Notes: generated by a model not told the origin, from the sequence alone. A stretch of DNA of 64,000 nucleotides from Brachyhypopomus gauderio (GCF_052324685.1 NC_135214.1:32200971-32264970); one strand, 5' to 3'. Numbered from the stretch's first letter, positions 41,937 to 55,000 are shown. Numbers and translations are program-made.

Positions 41937-44900
41937 ATGGTAGGTATTTGTCGCAAAAGCCTATTTGGTCTGGGTAGCTAGATGTGACCATATAAACTAA
42001 GGCCATAGTGTATGTGGTCTACTAGCCTGCTGCAAGATATCAACCAGTGGGAGATATTAACTATTGTTAAACACTTCACAATAATAGTCGTCTAAATGTC
42101 ATTTTTGTTAATCTGTTCTGGAGTTTTCTGTAACCTTAAACTCGAATTGGATAAACTCTTTCTCCACTAGGATAGCGAGGTATCAGACTTTGAGCAGCCG
42201 TCCGGACCAGAGATGGGTATGACCCGAGGGAACGCACCGGTTTACTGCGTGTGTCGCAAGCCAGACATCAACTGCTTCATGATGTAAGAACTCGAGAAAC
42301 GCATTTCTTTATGTTTTCATTGGAACGACAAATTGTCCATCGCAGCTTTGTCTAACGTTAACGTTTCTAATAAATCAAAAGGCAGAATGCAATAGGTCTC
42401 CAGTAAAATGACTCTCTTTTCATGTAGTGGTTGTGACAGCTGCAACGAGTGGTTTCATGGCGACTGCATAAACATATCAGAGAAAATGGCTAAATCTATT
42501 AGAGTGTGGTATTGTGAGAAATGTCGCAGTGAGTATGTTATGTGTTGTTTTAGCATAATCAAAATGGACTTTTTCTCTTTTTTTGGATGAGATATGCGCT
42601 TTTCAAACCTTCAAATCTGCTGTCCTAGGTAAAGACGACTCTTTAGAGATCAAATATCGATTTAAGAAGTGTCGGGAGAAAGACGTGGAGTCAGACGGAA
42701 TGGAGAAGCAACTTGACCTCGACACACCAGATTTTAAAGTTGATCGTCGGCGCGGTTCACGGGTAAACACTGCAGACGAAAGTCTGTGCCATACCTAACC
42801 CTTCACTGTGAAGGAGGACACCTCTGGAGCAGCTGTGGTGTTGAGGAATACTCTGTGTGCAGATTAAGCGATCGGCACGCATGTGTGGGGAGTGCGAGCC
42901 GTGCAGGCGGACGGAGGACTGCGCGCAGTGCGACTTCTGTAAGGACATGAAGAAGTTCGGCGGACCCAACAAGATCAGGCAAAAGTGCCGGCTCCGGCAG
43001 TGTGAAGTGCGTGCCCGGGTGAGTCTGCACAACTCACTGGCTTTGGACCGTGTGACCATACAATGTCAGTTTAACATTTATGAAGTGGTCAGTGTGAGTT
43101 TTAATGGTGTCAGGATATAACACCAACCCTGAGCCCACTTCACGTTTACCCATCACATTTAAATCACATTCAGCCATCTGTTTTGTGTTAAAATAGAAAT
43201 TTAATTTTTACTACATTCAAACATTTGTCAGACATGATGATTCACTTTGATAAATTAAAAAAGAAAATATTAATGTACAGACCATTCAGGGCTTCTACTA
43301 TATCGCATTTAGTTTGAAAAAAGATGAATATCAGTATTTCAGCCAACTAAGTTGAAAGCTTCAGAGAACTGCTACTGAAAAATGGGTTCGGTCCGGAATG
43401 ATGGCCGTGCGGCCGGGTATCTGTTCAGACACGTTCATGTGTCTCTGCTCAGTGCTAAACCCCTTTTAGATCGGGTGTGAACGGGTTTGTGTCGGTTTGC
43501 GCTGCAGAAAATGTTGCGCGTGAAGGATGACGAGTACTCCTCATCTAAAGAGATGGAGCTGCTCCATCAGGACGGCACCCTGTCGGACGAGTACAGCGAG
43601 AGCGAGATGGAGCTCTACCAGCAGTACCGCGCCGGCAGATACGAAGACCACGTACGCATGTGATCTCACACTAACACCACGCCGCAAGCCTAGGTGCTGC
43701 TGACTTCCTATGCATTTAAAAACTCAAACTCTGTCTTGTTTTAATGCTGCTAAGAGCTTTTACCCCACATCTTCTTGGTTACACATTAGGCATTGCACTT
43801 CTGAATTACTATATCTTTTACATAATTCCACTTGATGCGATATTCCAGACATACTGATTACAGTTCTTGTAGTACTAGAATTCCAGGCTCACGTGGGCAT
43901 GGTGTCAGACATTGTTGGTGTGCTCTTTAAGGGCTGGAACAGTGATGATGATGATGGTCTGATCCTCGATCCAGCCATGCGAAAAAGAGCCGTGAAGGTG
44001 AAACACGTGAAGAGGAGGGAAAAGCGCTCAGAGAAAAAGGTGAATTAACGACACTTGCTTAGACACCATCTACACCATTTTAACACCATCATGCCCAACA
44101 GCTTCTGGGCATATGAGCACAAAGACGGGATTTTAGAGTCTAACAGTGGCCTTGAGAAATTCACAGAAAATTTCATGCTGTAAATGTAAAGCAGTTATTC
44201 TGTTACCATATTTCCAGATTGGTATTTTATTTCAGAGGTAAATTTCCTCCTTTATCATTTCATCAGAAAGAGGAGAACAAGTCTCGCAAGCACAAGCCGA
44301 AACAGAAACACCGGGACAAGGTGAGGCACAGCGAGAGGTCTGAGCCCCGAGACAGTGGCGGAACCAGGCAGTGTCTCGGGCCGAGCTGTGTGGCGGCAGC
44401 ACGGCCGAACTCCAAGTACTGCTCAGACGACTGCGGCATGAAGCTCGCCGCCAAGTAAGCATCTGTGTACTTGTGATACCTCGCGATGCTACCTTGTCAT
44501 AACTCCATGTCATCATAAAACCCATTGACTGCACATCACATCATACGTCCCCTAAGAGCTCTGTTTTGTGACGTGAAATAAGTGTTGAGAATCATAAAAT
44601 TGTCTGCCTCTGACTTTTCTAGTGTTGATTTATTTATTTTTTTGTTTAGTAACTTCATTATTCTGTTTTATGTGACACTCTCTAATTTCTCTGTTGTACC
44701 ATGCTCATTTTAAAGCTACTACAACCCACAGCCAACCAACATCTGTGCATCATAATAAGCCCATTATGACACTGTCATGATGTCATAAAGGCTAGCTGAT
44801 GTCCGAACAGATCTTTCCGTCTTTCCTCCTCAGTCGGATCTATGAGATCCTCCCTCAGCGCATCCAGCAGTGGCAGCAGAGCCCATGCATCGCTGAGGAG

Positions 44901-47521
44901 CAGGGAAAGAAGCTTCTAGAACGCATCCGCCGTGAGCAGCAGCTGGCCCGCCTGCGGCTCACCGACATGGAGAAGCGCTTTCACGAACTGGAGGGCATCA
45001 TCGCTAAAGCAAAGCAGCAGGTCGTGCAACATGACGAAGAGGTTAGAGGGCATCACCTTTGCAACAATAATTACTGTTTGATCGATGTATAGGTCTGTAG
45101 GATTGGCATGTTCCCTGCAGCAAGGTCTGGGCAGTAGGGAGTATGCCACTCTTATGATCAGTGGAAATGCATTTGAGTGGCTTGCTGGAGCTGAAGGAGC
45201 TGTGTTCTGATGGTCTGTGGGTGCCGCAGAATGTCTTGTTTTGTGCTGTGCTTGCTTAACACCTGCAGATGCATCATTCTGTCCTGAGTGTTTGGACTCT
45301 TGGCCTGTGCAGGTAAACGAGGGAGATGACGACACAGACCTCCAGATCTTCTGTGTGTCCTGCAGTCACCCAGTGAACCCTAAGGTGGCACTGCGTCACA
45401 TGGAGAGATGTTATGCAAAGGTGAGTTTTACTGTTGCATCATTCCTGTGCTTTGTATATTACTTGTGAACATTACCATAATATTGTCAACTGGACAACAT
45501 ATTAATATGCTTTTATTATTGTGACAATTATCTAATGACACTCTACTGATATTCATAATTTAGACTGTCTAACGTTTGATAATATGAGAGGTTTAGATTA
45601 GTAATAGCCTGTAATTAACACCCAGTGGTGTCACAGTAAAATTAAAAGTCCACAGTACTTATATTAATAAGTCCATTATATTATTACTTTTAAAATCATT
45701 ACTGTTTTGTTGATGCATAGTCTGAAATACTAAATATTGTGTATAGCGAAAATGTCTTCAAGTACTGTGAACTGAAATATACGTATTCAAGTATCTTTTA
45801 CATATTTTCCACCCCTAATGTAACATTAAAATCTGACATCTTAAATTCTTCTGATTGTGAATCTTTGTTTTCCATGGCAACAGTATGAGAGTCAGACATC
45901 TTTTGGTTCTATGTATCCCACACGCATAGAGGGGTGAGTGAAAACTGATTAGTTTGTCATCAGTGTTAAGTTCTTCGGGTCAAGGTGTCTTCTTGATAAA
46001 ATTAATACTATAACAAACTGTGATGAGGCATTTTTTGAGGATCATTGTATTTTTGCAGGGCGACACGGCTGTTCTGTGACGTGTATAATCCTCAAAGCAA
46101 AACGTACTGCAAGAGGCTTCAAGTTCTCTGTCCCGAACACTCCCGAGATCCCAAGGTGGGTCTGTACATCCCTCCGGTCACTCTCCGAACTCACCCCAGC
46201 TGCCGTTATCCACAAAGGTTCATGCCCCGGTCACCACGGTGTCTGCCTAACACAGCCTCGCCGCGGTTGCACACTACTTGCAGGTCCCGGCGGACGAGGT
46301 GTGCGGGTGTCCTCTGGTGCGGGACGTCTTCGAGCCCACGGGCGAGTACTGCCGGGTGTCGAAACGCAAGTGCAACAAGCACTACTGCTGGGAGAAGCTG
46401 CGCAGAGCGGAGGTGGACCTGGAGCGGGTCCGCGTGGTCAGTCTGCCCCCCCACCTGCTCACGCTGACCTTACACTGCATGTACACTCAGCTGCCTACAT
46501 ACCCCTGCGTTCCGAATCTGCCTCTAGGCTGCCGGTCGTTTTTTGGGCTAGATAGTATGTTGTTTGGCTAATGTTAACTTGTATTTTGTACATTTCTTTC
46601 ATATTTAGTGGCCCCTGTCTTAAATTACCTGTTTAAAATAAATACTTTTTTAAATGGGGCAGGAGATGTTTGCGTAAGTATTATAGGCTGAGTGCTTACG
46701 GGGTTCAGGATTCATTTACAGCAGTGTTTCTCAAAGTGTGGGGCACACCCCACTAGTGGGGCGCAAGCAATTGGAAGAAAATAACCTTTTTAAGCCTGTC
46801 GTTTTAATGCCTGTTCATTTTGCATAAGCCCCGGATGTTTAAAATGTCTGTGGCACAGTGTGAACCAGGGCTAGAGTCGGCCCTTTAATGAATTTGTACC
46901 GGCCCCCCCGGTCAACAGATTATGTTTGCCACCCCCCATTGGTATTTTATTACTATTTTGTTTGGGTGATATGGGACAGGTGGGGCATGGAATTTCCCCT
47001 TCATCTGAGGTGGGGAATGATAGAAAAAGTTTGGGAACTACTGAGTTACAGTCAGCCAGCCGACTACAAAGGATGGTTGAATGGCAGCAATGGAGCTGTA
47101 CAGATTACACACGATTACCACACACTGAAAACGGCTGTGAGATCATACAGAAGGTGATGGGGGACTATGTGGGAGTTTTTAATTAAAGGTCCATTCTTTA
47201 CCATAAATGTTTAAGAAAAGGCCACATGTAGATGTGTCTGTTGTTCTACGGGACATGGCAAACCCTGCAGAGATCTTTAAATAAAGCCTGTGATAATCGC
47301 AAACTTACAGGACACTAATAATTATTTACATGTCTACATGTATTATGTATCTGTAAACATTTTGCTCTATTTCCATTTCAGCTTACATACGTTCACCAAG
47401 TTTAATTTGACATAATCAAAAGCTTTATATATAATAGAGCTTTTAAAACAGTGGTTTTAAGAAACATGTAACAATACCATTTAAAATAGTGTTTAGTAAC
47501 TATTTAAAGCTCTACACCCAT

Positions 47522-47565
<44 letters not shown>

Positions 47566-47797
47566 TGAAACAGACTCCTGCACAAGCACAGCCACATTGT
47601 TCATTAATCCGATTCCGTGTTCTCCCACGGAATGCTTGTCTGCCCCCTAGTGGTACAAGTTGGACGAGTTGTTCGAGCAGGAGCGAAACGTCAGAACGGC
47701 CATGACGAACCGCGCGGGGCTGCTGGCTCTCATGCTGCACCAAACCATTCAGCACGACCCACTTTCTACCGATCTACGCAGCGGAAAGGACAGATAG
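41937..47797 (+). CDS. cxxc1: CXXC finger protein 1 (CFP1), complete
   Basis: Fourteen coding exons: 41937-41939 (ATG alone), 42171-42283, 42428-42528, 42629-42762, 42863-43018, 43508-43651, 43932-44039, 44267-44454, 44834-45041, 45313-45420, 45884-45933, 46059-46155, 46284-46436, 47651-47797 (TAG). They total 570 codons. CFP1 binds unmethylated CpG and recruits SET1/COMPASS for H3K4 trimethylation in the nucleus. Visible parts: PHD finger (YCVCRKPDINCFMIGCDSC, WFHGDC; about residues 25-72); CXXC finger (CGECEPCRRTEDC, KFGGPNKIRQKCRLRQC; about 118-169); acidic linker; basic block KRAVKVKHVKRREKRSEKK; a C-terminal Cys-rich SET1-binding region (QCLGPSC, KYCSDDCGMKLAA, RIYEILPQRIQQWQQSPC, LQIFCVSC, HYCWEKLRRAEVDLERVRV); and the end AMTNRAGLLALMLHQTIQHDP. 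The acidic linker between CXXC and basic block is clearly shorter than the human 656-residue protein. The last intron holds a hAT MITE and a CA repeat. Confidence 0.96.
46722..47043. mobile_element. hAT-type MITE in last cxxc1 intron (322 bp)
   Basis: Ends CAGTGTTTCTCAAAGTGTGG (left) and the complement of CAGTAGTTCCCAAACTTT (right). Flanked by an 8-bp target duplication with one mismatch, ATTTACAG (46714-46721) and AGTTACAG (47044-47051). It includes a CCCCCCCGGTCAACAGATT stretch related to the interior of the MITE at 40955-41300. Confidence 0.87.
47525..47562 (+). repeat. (CA)n microsatellite in last cxxc1 intron
   Basis: An ACACAC run of about 38 bases, some 90 bases before the last cxxc1 exon. 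Confidence 0.95.
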
Positions 47798-48219
47798 CCG
47801 GCAAGGTCTCCTTGTGTCGTTTTTATAGACTCGGAATGTTTCACCACTACGTTTTAAAGCATTACACAATTACGTGGTTAAAAAGTAAAATTGTGTTTTT
47901 ATTGTAAATACTGGTTTTATTATGTTATTAATATTGCGGATTTGTTTCTGCAGGAGACACGTTGGACGACGTTATGACGTAATGTCAACGTAATGTCTGC
48001 AGAGCTGTTATTGGTGCATCATGCACTATGACGTTTTTATGACGCGCGACCAAACTGGTGGTGACGATGTATTTCCACATGTCTATCAGCCAATCACATT
48101 ACAGTTTGTTACGGTTTTTAAAACATGGACGTACCTGTCTCAGGTAGTGGTCGGAGATGGACCGTCTATCTACATCTTGTCATTTCGTGCCATAGCAACA
48201 AAGACATTTCGTTCTTTGA

Positions 48220-48225
48220 AATAAA
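48220..48225 (+). terminator. cxxc1 polyadenylation signal
   Basis: AATAAA lies about 420 bases after the cxxc1 stop and is followed by a T/G-rich stretch (GGTTTATCTC ... TTGTTTGTGG). This is the first good signal after the coding end. Confidence 0.6.
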
Positions 48226-48239
48226 GGTTTATCTCATGC

Positions 48240-49020
48240 TCTCTGATGCTTGGTCTGATTGCTTTTGTTTGTGGACAATTTGTTTTGTGTCACTGTTGTA
48301 AATTATTGCGTACATATTTTGTTTCTCCACGTGATCAGAATACTCGATTCTAGGTCGATCACCCCCCCGTATCTCAAATTCTGTGCATTCGTCGAGCGGA
48401 TTTCGTCACTATTTTATGCATCTAATCTAAAGACGATCTGTTTGAAACTGAGATTACGTACACGTTTTCCGTACTCGTCCGATTCACGTGAGCGACGCAG
48501 CAGTACAATCCTGTGCTATCATAGGTCGGTTTATTTTAGGATTTAGGAAGGTTAAAGCTGAGTTATAATACCGGACGAACAGGATAGTCGTGTAGGCTGC
48601 ATACGAAACCACAGACGTGTACACCAGCCTCGGCCAAAGAGCGAGCAGGCTCGACGCCTCCCAACCTAGGCCTCCATAGAGGGTCGTGGACTGTTTAAAA
48701 ATGTGTAACCCAACTAATGTGGAACTATGTCCAAGATCGCTTATGGTTGACTAGCTAACTGATGCAATTACAAGGGAAATGAAATGGGCAACATGTTTAA
48801 CATGTATCCCACGTTAACATGTATCCCACGTTTCGGGAGGATCCGTCGTCGGCGTCGTGCATCGCTAGGTGTGATCGTAACGTGCTCTTATTTTTATTCG
48901 TACACGTCTATTAAAGGTTCTCACTTTTTTACCGTGCAGTGTGAACTCGGCAGCGGCCACTGGCCACAATCCAGCATTCATTATAAAGTTACCGTCTACC
49001 ACTCGAGGCAATCGTGTTTC
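48240..49020. other. cxxc1-mbd1 spacer
   Basis: No exon or repeat was recognised. The sequence has several TACG/CGTA-type CpGs and becomes CpG-rich toward 49020, where the presumed mbd1 promoter begins. Confidence 0.4.
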
Positions 49021-49560
49021 TATGTGTTGTAAATGTGCGTAATCGTAGCTACTCGACTTCCTACGGCGCTCGCACATGCTCAGTAGAACGCGGAACGTGT
49101 CGCTAACCGGAGGAGGCGCGCGCGCGGCACAGGAACGGCAAGAAACGACGGCGCGAGGTGTGTTCGGGTAAGCGTGCTTTCTCGTCATTTACGGCGACCG
49201 TTTCTCAATATCAAAGCGTTCTGCTGTGCGGTTTGTTTTCGCAAACGCGCTCGGAGGTGCAGCGAAAACAAACTAACTCCAGAGATGATTGTCGCGCGGA
49301 GAACGAAACCACGACGCGTTTGTGCCCCGCGAGCGTTTGCGGTCGCTCGCGAACGACTTGGTGCGAAGGGGGGAGAGTTAGGGGTGGTGAGGGAGGGTGG
49401 ACACGGACGGGGGCAGCACGTACACACTCGGACTGGAGCCAAGAGGAAGAGGCGTTTGTGGTCAACTTTGCTCCCGTCGAAGATTCGGGCAGGAATTTGA
49501 ACTCGGCGTCATTTTCCACTGATCTTTGCAAATGCTCCGCGTGCGCACGTTGAAGGCAGA
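49020..49560 (+). promoter_or_regulatory. CpG-rich presumed mbd1 promoter with possible non-coding exon 1
   Basis: A stretch dense in CG dinucleotides (GGAGGCGCGCGCGCGGCAC, TTCGCAAACGCGCTCGG and others). A good donor G|GTAAGC at 49167/49168 could end a non-coding first exon of mbd1, with an acceptor at 51979-51980. Reading frames across this stretch on both strands are open because of base composition, not because they are genes. Confidence 0.5.
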
Positions 49561-50749
49561 CTTTAGGATGTTTCGTTGCTTTACGGAGGAAATTTACAAC
49601 ACAATGTTTTGTTTTTGCTTACTAGGCCTTTGTTAGCAAGTCAGCACCAAATTTCACGTTTAGGCTTCCAGTTGAGCCTTACTTTGTTGTGTAGATGCAG
49701 TATGTAGGTAGTTAACCTGGACCATGTTCGTATATCAGCGGGCATGTATTAATGCTTGAACTTTATCCGACTCCTGTTCAGGTCATCCCCTTAGCAAATC
49801 AACTAGTTAGCTAGGGAAGTTAGATTTAGCTAGCTGGTTGTTGAGAGGTCAACTCATTTCAAGACATGTTTATGGTTTCTAAAGCAAACGCCAGAAATTA
49901 CATTTAGTGATATGTCTGTACAGGTATAACATCTGTGAAACTCTGAGATCTTTTGGTGGATCATCATCTCAGGTGTCTAGTGAAGAGCAGCATGCACATA
50001 AAAATAATATTAACCAAACTTTACTAGATATACAAATAAGACTCAACCAAGTCAATTTAAAGATTTCAGGAAATTTTTAATTGGTGGGAAATGTGGGAAA
50101 CAAGGCTTTCTCCGGACTGTAGGACTTCTGGCCTTGAGGTAGTCATAAACAGACAGTGAATGTGATTCGCTTAATTGATTATATTTAAACACTATAATTT
50201 GGTAAACAATTTAATGTTAGTGTAGTGGGCAATTCCTGAGTTGAAAAATAAAAGTACCCTTTATGTTAAAGCATGGTAACAGATGTATAGGTCACATTTC
50301 TCTTGAAATGTTGGGTGAGATGTTGGCCTTTTTAAGCTTGCAGGTCTTTTACGCAATTTCTTGGCGCAAACAGGAAGTAACCACCAATGCTGTGACAATT
50401 GAAGAAAAATAAGCTTTACTATTGTTTCTCAAGTCATTGTCACTCCATACCTACACACCTATGAATTCAGTTCACTCACTTAATATGTATTTTCTTCACC
50501 ATGAACTCATCAGCCAAAAATGGCAACTCTCCTGTCTTTGATATACTTGCGTAACACCTAAAACCTCAACACCCACATTTCTGCCACAACTACGTGGGTG
50601 TCATGTGCTCTGAGATGTTCTGGGCTGTACTGGTGGTCTTAAGGACTTCATAAGAAACTGTGTTTTCGGTTGCATGGTTTTGCTGCCAGTTTTTAGTGTT
50701 TGAGTCTGCAATCCAAAAGTCTAGTGAATGGTGCATGCTGATCTACAGC

Positions 50750-50830
50750 CTGTACTAGCTCCGTTCTCATAGCCTTGTTTGGTTAGTGACCAGTAGGTTG
50801 TGGGTTCTAATCCCTCTCAATGTGCAGATG
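50750..50830 (+). repeat. Possible tRNA-derived SINE fragment
   Basis: GTTAGTGACCAGTAGGTTG is followed by GGGTTCTAATCCC, close to a RNA polymerase III B box (GGTTCGANTCC) in the context typical for fish SINE heads. The 3' body is not recognised. Confidence 0.35.
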
Positions 50831-51425
50831 TGCTACAAATTGCAAGTAGTTTGAAGCTATTGTGTGCCACATGTTTACAGTGTTCTAATAACCATTCTAC
50901 AATAAACATTTACATAATTGATGAGAATAAATAGCAAACTTGGCTCGTCACTATTAGGCTTAACTAAATGTTAGACCGGTATCCTGTTAGCCTGCATAGG
51001 CACATTGTTGATCAAGGCCTGTTTAAGAATAGGTGGGCTTTTAAAAATGGTTGTTCTGCTTTATGTCCACGTTTTAACAATAAGACATTTACTGCTCACA
51101 GATAACTGCTGTCATGATGCTAATTTTGCACGTCACTCCTCATTGGTTGAAATGAAGGGGGAAAAAAATTGCACCCCCACTCATGGCTTTACTGACTATG
51201 CTAGTTTTCCCTCATATTAATTGGGCCTGTTTGTCATTTATCTGCACATTACATACAAGAATGCACACTCTCTTACCACTGTGTTTTTATTTACAGTTCT
51301 TAATTATGGCTGGCTGCGTCAAAACTAGCGCATTGCCATAGTAATGGCGCTGCATTGCAGATATCGAGACAGAGCCGCTTCAATTGGTCTCTCCGCACGT
51401 ATCTAGCTCGGCCCGCTGGACGACC

Positions 51426-51439
51426 GTTACCATGGCAAC
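51426..51439 (+). promoter_or_regulatory. RFX X-box upstream of mbd1 coding exons
   Basis: GTTACCATGGCAAC is a fully palindromic match to the X-box GTNRCC-N2-RGYAAC. It lies in a CpG-bearing 200-bp stretch 0.6 kb before the first mbd1 coding exon. Confidence 0.55.
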
Positions 51440-52098
51440 CGCGCGTTTTTTTTATTTCCCCTCCTCCCACCTGCTTCTAAATATTCCCCATCACGTTCCT
51501 CTCGAGCGTGCCGTGCTAGCTAACCGAAGGCACCTCGTCGAGAAGAAGATATAAAAAAATTGTCGATCACATGCTATGTTGGATTAAACTTTAGCTTTAA
51601 ACTGAATTATATTTGATGGGAAATGTATTAGAGATTATTTATTTATTTTAGTGTTATTCATCTTTTTGAAAAACTAACAGCTTAATTTTTCCAATTATTT
51701 TATTTGATTCTGCTAAATCGACAGTTATATTAATGTATATTAAAGTCCTCTTTTTTTATTATTATTATTTTTTATTATTTTATTATTATTTATATCAGAT
51801 AAGTCCAGGCCTTGTGTGCAATACTGGATTAGTTGTAGCCACACTAATGACTAACCAGCAAGAGTTCTCTGTTTGCAACTACATTAATAATTTAACACAT
51901 TTGGTACGACATTTTAATAACACAAATTTGCATCTTCTCAATGCTATATATATCATATATATGTATATGATTTTTCTCAGCAGTTTGAAATGAAGTGCTT
52001 CTCACACTGTAAGAGCCGCCATGGCTGAAGTCATGTGAGTCCATCCCACGGTCCCTGTGCCCCTGGGATGAGCCCGGATCCTCTGGCTTGTGAGTGTA

Positions 52099-55000
52099 AT
52101 GGGAGATATGGCGGAGGACTCAAAGGGGCAGAGCGTGGCAGGGCAGGGCCAGTTACTGGGCAACACGCTCCCGGTCGCTGCGGATAACGTCGCTGCGGAT
52201 GAGCCGCCGCCTTGTGATTGGCTGGAGCCGCTGGAGGAAGACTATGAAGAGGAGGGCGAGGAAGGCGTGGAGAGTGACAGGAGCAGTGTACAAAGTGGCA
52301 GAAAGATTGTTGATTCGCTGTATGTATTTCTACTTTTTTGTGCATTTATGCTTTATATTGTATCAGGGTGAATGTGCAATTATGCTATTTATGTAAAGCT
52401 ATCTTTGCTAAACTCCTCTAGGTGAGGTTTGGGGGTGGTGGGGGTGCTCTCACAAAGCATCTCCCTGACCGCCCTGTGGTGTTTGTGTCTTGACAGGCGG
52501 AGACGAAAGCGGCAGCATGAGGACTGGGACCGTAACTGGGTGGATTGCCCCGATCTGGGTCAAGGCTGGAAGAGGAAGGAGGTCTTTCGGCGCTCCGGCT
52601 CCACCATGGGCAAAATGGACGCATACTACATGAGGTAGGACGACCCATGATGCTTAGGGAGCCAGCAAGCAGGCTTGGTGCTTGGTTGGTATGGGGACAG
52701 GATGCACCGCAAACACCAATTCATGTAAACAGTTTGAAGTTATTCTCACATTTCTACTGTTGCATGCTGGTTCTTCACTAAAAACACCTTCTTGCCCCCA
52801 TCCTTTTGCAGTCCAAAAGGACACCGTTTCAGAAGTAAGATTGAACTTGCCAAACATGTCAAGGTTGATCTGACTCACTTTGACTACAAACAAGGGATCT
52901 TTGTGGATGGCTTCGTCACTACAAAGGTATAAAGATTTTTTTTTACCAGGAACACAATTTTACCAGTTTATACATTGTACTTTTTGAAATCTATGGTATC
53001 CAAGCTGTTGCATGCTGAAGATTCATTAGAAAATAGTGGGAACTGTAGACTCAGCAATGCCTCCTCAGAGCTTGTAGAAGCAGGCCAGTTCTGAAGTGGT
53101 GGTCTTGCAGAAATCTGAGGTCCTTCGAAGTATTTCATGGTATATTTCGGTGAATAATTTGAGCCAAGAATAAGATCAATCAAGTGGATCTTCTTCTGTT
53201 GAGCTCTCTAGCTAACGCTGAGATCCTGGTTTGCAAGTGACTTCTGAAATTTGTTGTCATCGTCCTCGTCTTTTTGCACGTTTAAGCCCAGTCTACAAGT
53301 CATGTGCTTGCGCGGTGCTCTTTGTGTAATGGTTGTACTTTCTTTTGTCCTTGCTGGTTCTCCAGCGCCGGAAAAGTGAAGCCCCTGAAGATGGCACACG
53401 CTCCAGCTTCTCGTCCTCCAGAACCGCCACACCAGACCCGGACACGACCCGCACCCCTGACAGGTTTCCCACCACTCCCCCCATGGGGCCTCGCAGCAAG
53501 ACATCCACTCCTCAGAGGCCTCAACTCACCCCGAACCCCCCAGCGAAGAACGCCGAAGCCGCTCTTCTTCCTGCAAACCGCTCCTTTGGAAGCCCCCCAG
53601 AGCTCACCCGCATCTCGCTCCCCGGCACCCACCCACCCTCTCCACGAACGGGCAAATTCTCGCCCCAAACACTCAGCCTAGTCACCACTTCTGGAAAAGG
53701 GGAGATCATGTCGCTGCCTCATTCCTGGCTCCAGTCCTCCTTATCCCCCGTCAGCCCCCCCAGAACTCCGAACAGAGAGACTGCCGTGCAGCCATTTGGT
53801 CGGAGTGCAGTGAAACGCTCCCCAGACTTCCATTTGCCTCCCAGAACCCGACTGGCACTGGACCCTGACACAATGCTCAACGGGAGGAAGCACCAGCGTC
53901 GTGGCCTTCCCACTCTTGGGTGAGTAGAACCCAGAACACTGACCACAGCGGACGGTTACGTTTGTTGAAGCTGATGGAGGAACAAGAGTGAATGGGCAAT
54001 AGCATTCTAGAGTCTTCCCAACAATCAGACATGATCAATCAACCCAGTGTTTTGGCTAATAAATAGTCTAGGCTAGACCAGTGGTTCTCAACTGGTCTCA
54101 GCCTGGGACCCACATTTTCACATGGTCATTAAGTCGCGACCCACTTTTATATAATACAAACCAAACAAATTTATTCTTGAAACATGGCCTTCAAAAACAA
54201 CATACATAAGCATGCAAAGTGAATGTATGAGCAATTTTTAAATAAATGAGGACCATGGCAACATGTAGAAACAAACTATGATAAAATAAAATATCAAAAT
54301 TGCATAAAATAAGGCCATAAAATGAAATATTTCACTTGCGTATTCAGTCTACAATATAAGACACTGAGGAAGACCATGCTAACTGCATGTATAAAAGTTA
54401 ACTCAATAATTTTACATTTCAATAAACAGCATGAAATAAATAAGGTTACAAAACAAGATAATTTCACCTAATCTGTCTTTTGTGGAAGACAGTGAGACAG
54501 TTGGGCATGTACTTTACTTTTGATCAGAGCTTCAAAGTCCGGAGTGACAGTCAACAGAGTTACTCTCATCATGCTCAGCGTTCAGCCTGTTTCTCTGCTT
54601 TGACTTGAGTTGGACCAAGGTAGAAAAGCCACTTTCACAAAGATAGGTCGTGCTGAATGGTAGATTTGTTTTGACTGCAAGAGAAGGATATTCAGCCATC
54701 ACATCGCTGCACCAGAATTGGGAAAGGCTTACATCGTTGAATTTGTCACATGACAGTTCCACCAGCTGATGTTGTTCGTTGTTTGGCAACACGACGCTTT
54801 CAATGTTGACAATGAAAGGGTTGCGTATCCAGCTATTATCGTCGTGTCTCTGTGGGAAGTAGTCGTCAAACCGATCTTGAAGTTTATTGAGATGCATATT
54901 GATCGTTTTCTTCAAGTCATTTTTGGCCGTGGTGTCCAACTGCTGTGCTTCATGGGAAGCGTTGGGAAACATGTCCAGTCTGTCTTTGGATAAATGATTT

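Larger units (their letters stand above)
49561..51980. other. Presumed mbd1 intron 1
   Basis: Mostly AT-rich sequence without exons. It includes a tRNA-SINE-like fragment at about 50750-50830 and an RFX-type X-box at 51426-51439 inside a second short CpG-bearing stretch (51300-51540), which may be an alternative mbd1 promoter. Confidence 0.4.

Noticed and set aside
46045-46571. Long frames covering the cxxc1 exons at 46059 and 46284 without a break
   Set aside because: They retain the 128-base intron in wrong frames; the spliced product matches CFP1 with the correct Cys-rich motifs.
49158-49553. Overlapping open frames of 85-131 codons on both strands
   Set aside because: CpG-rich promoter-like sequence has few stop codons; no recognisable protein and conflicting frames.
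50770-50815. tRNA gene
   Set aside because: Only a B-box-like stretch is present; no complete cloverleaf could be drawn, so a SINE fragment is more likely.
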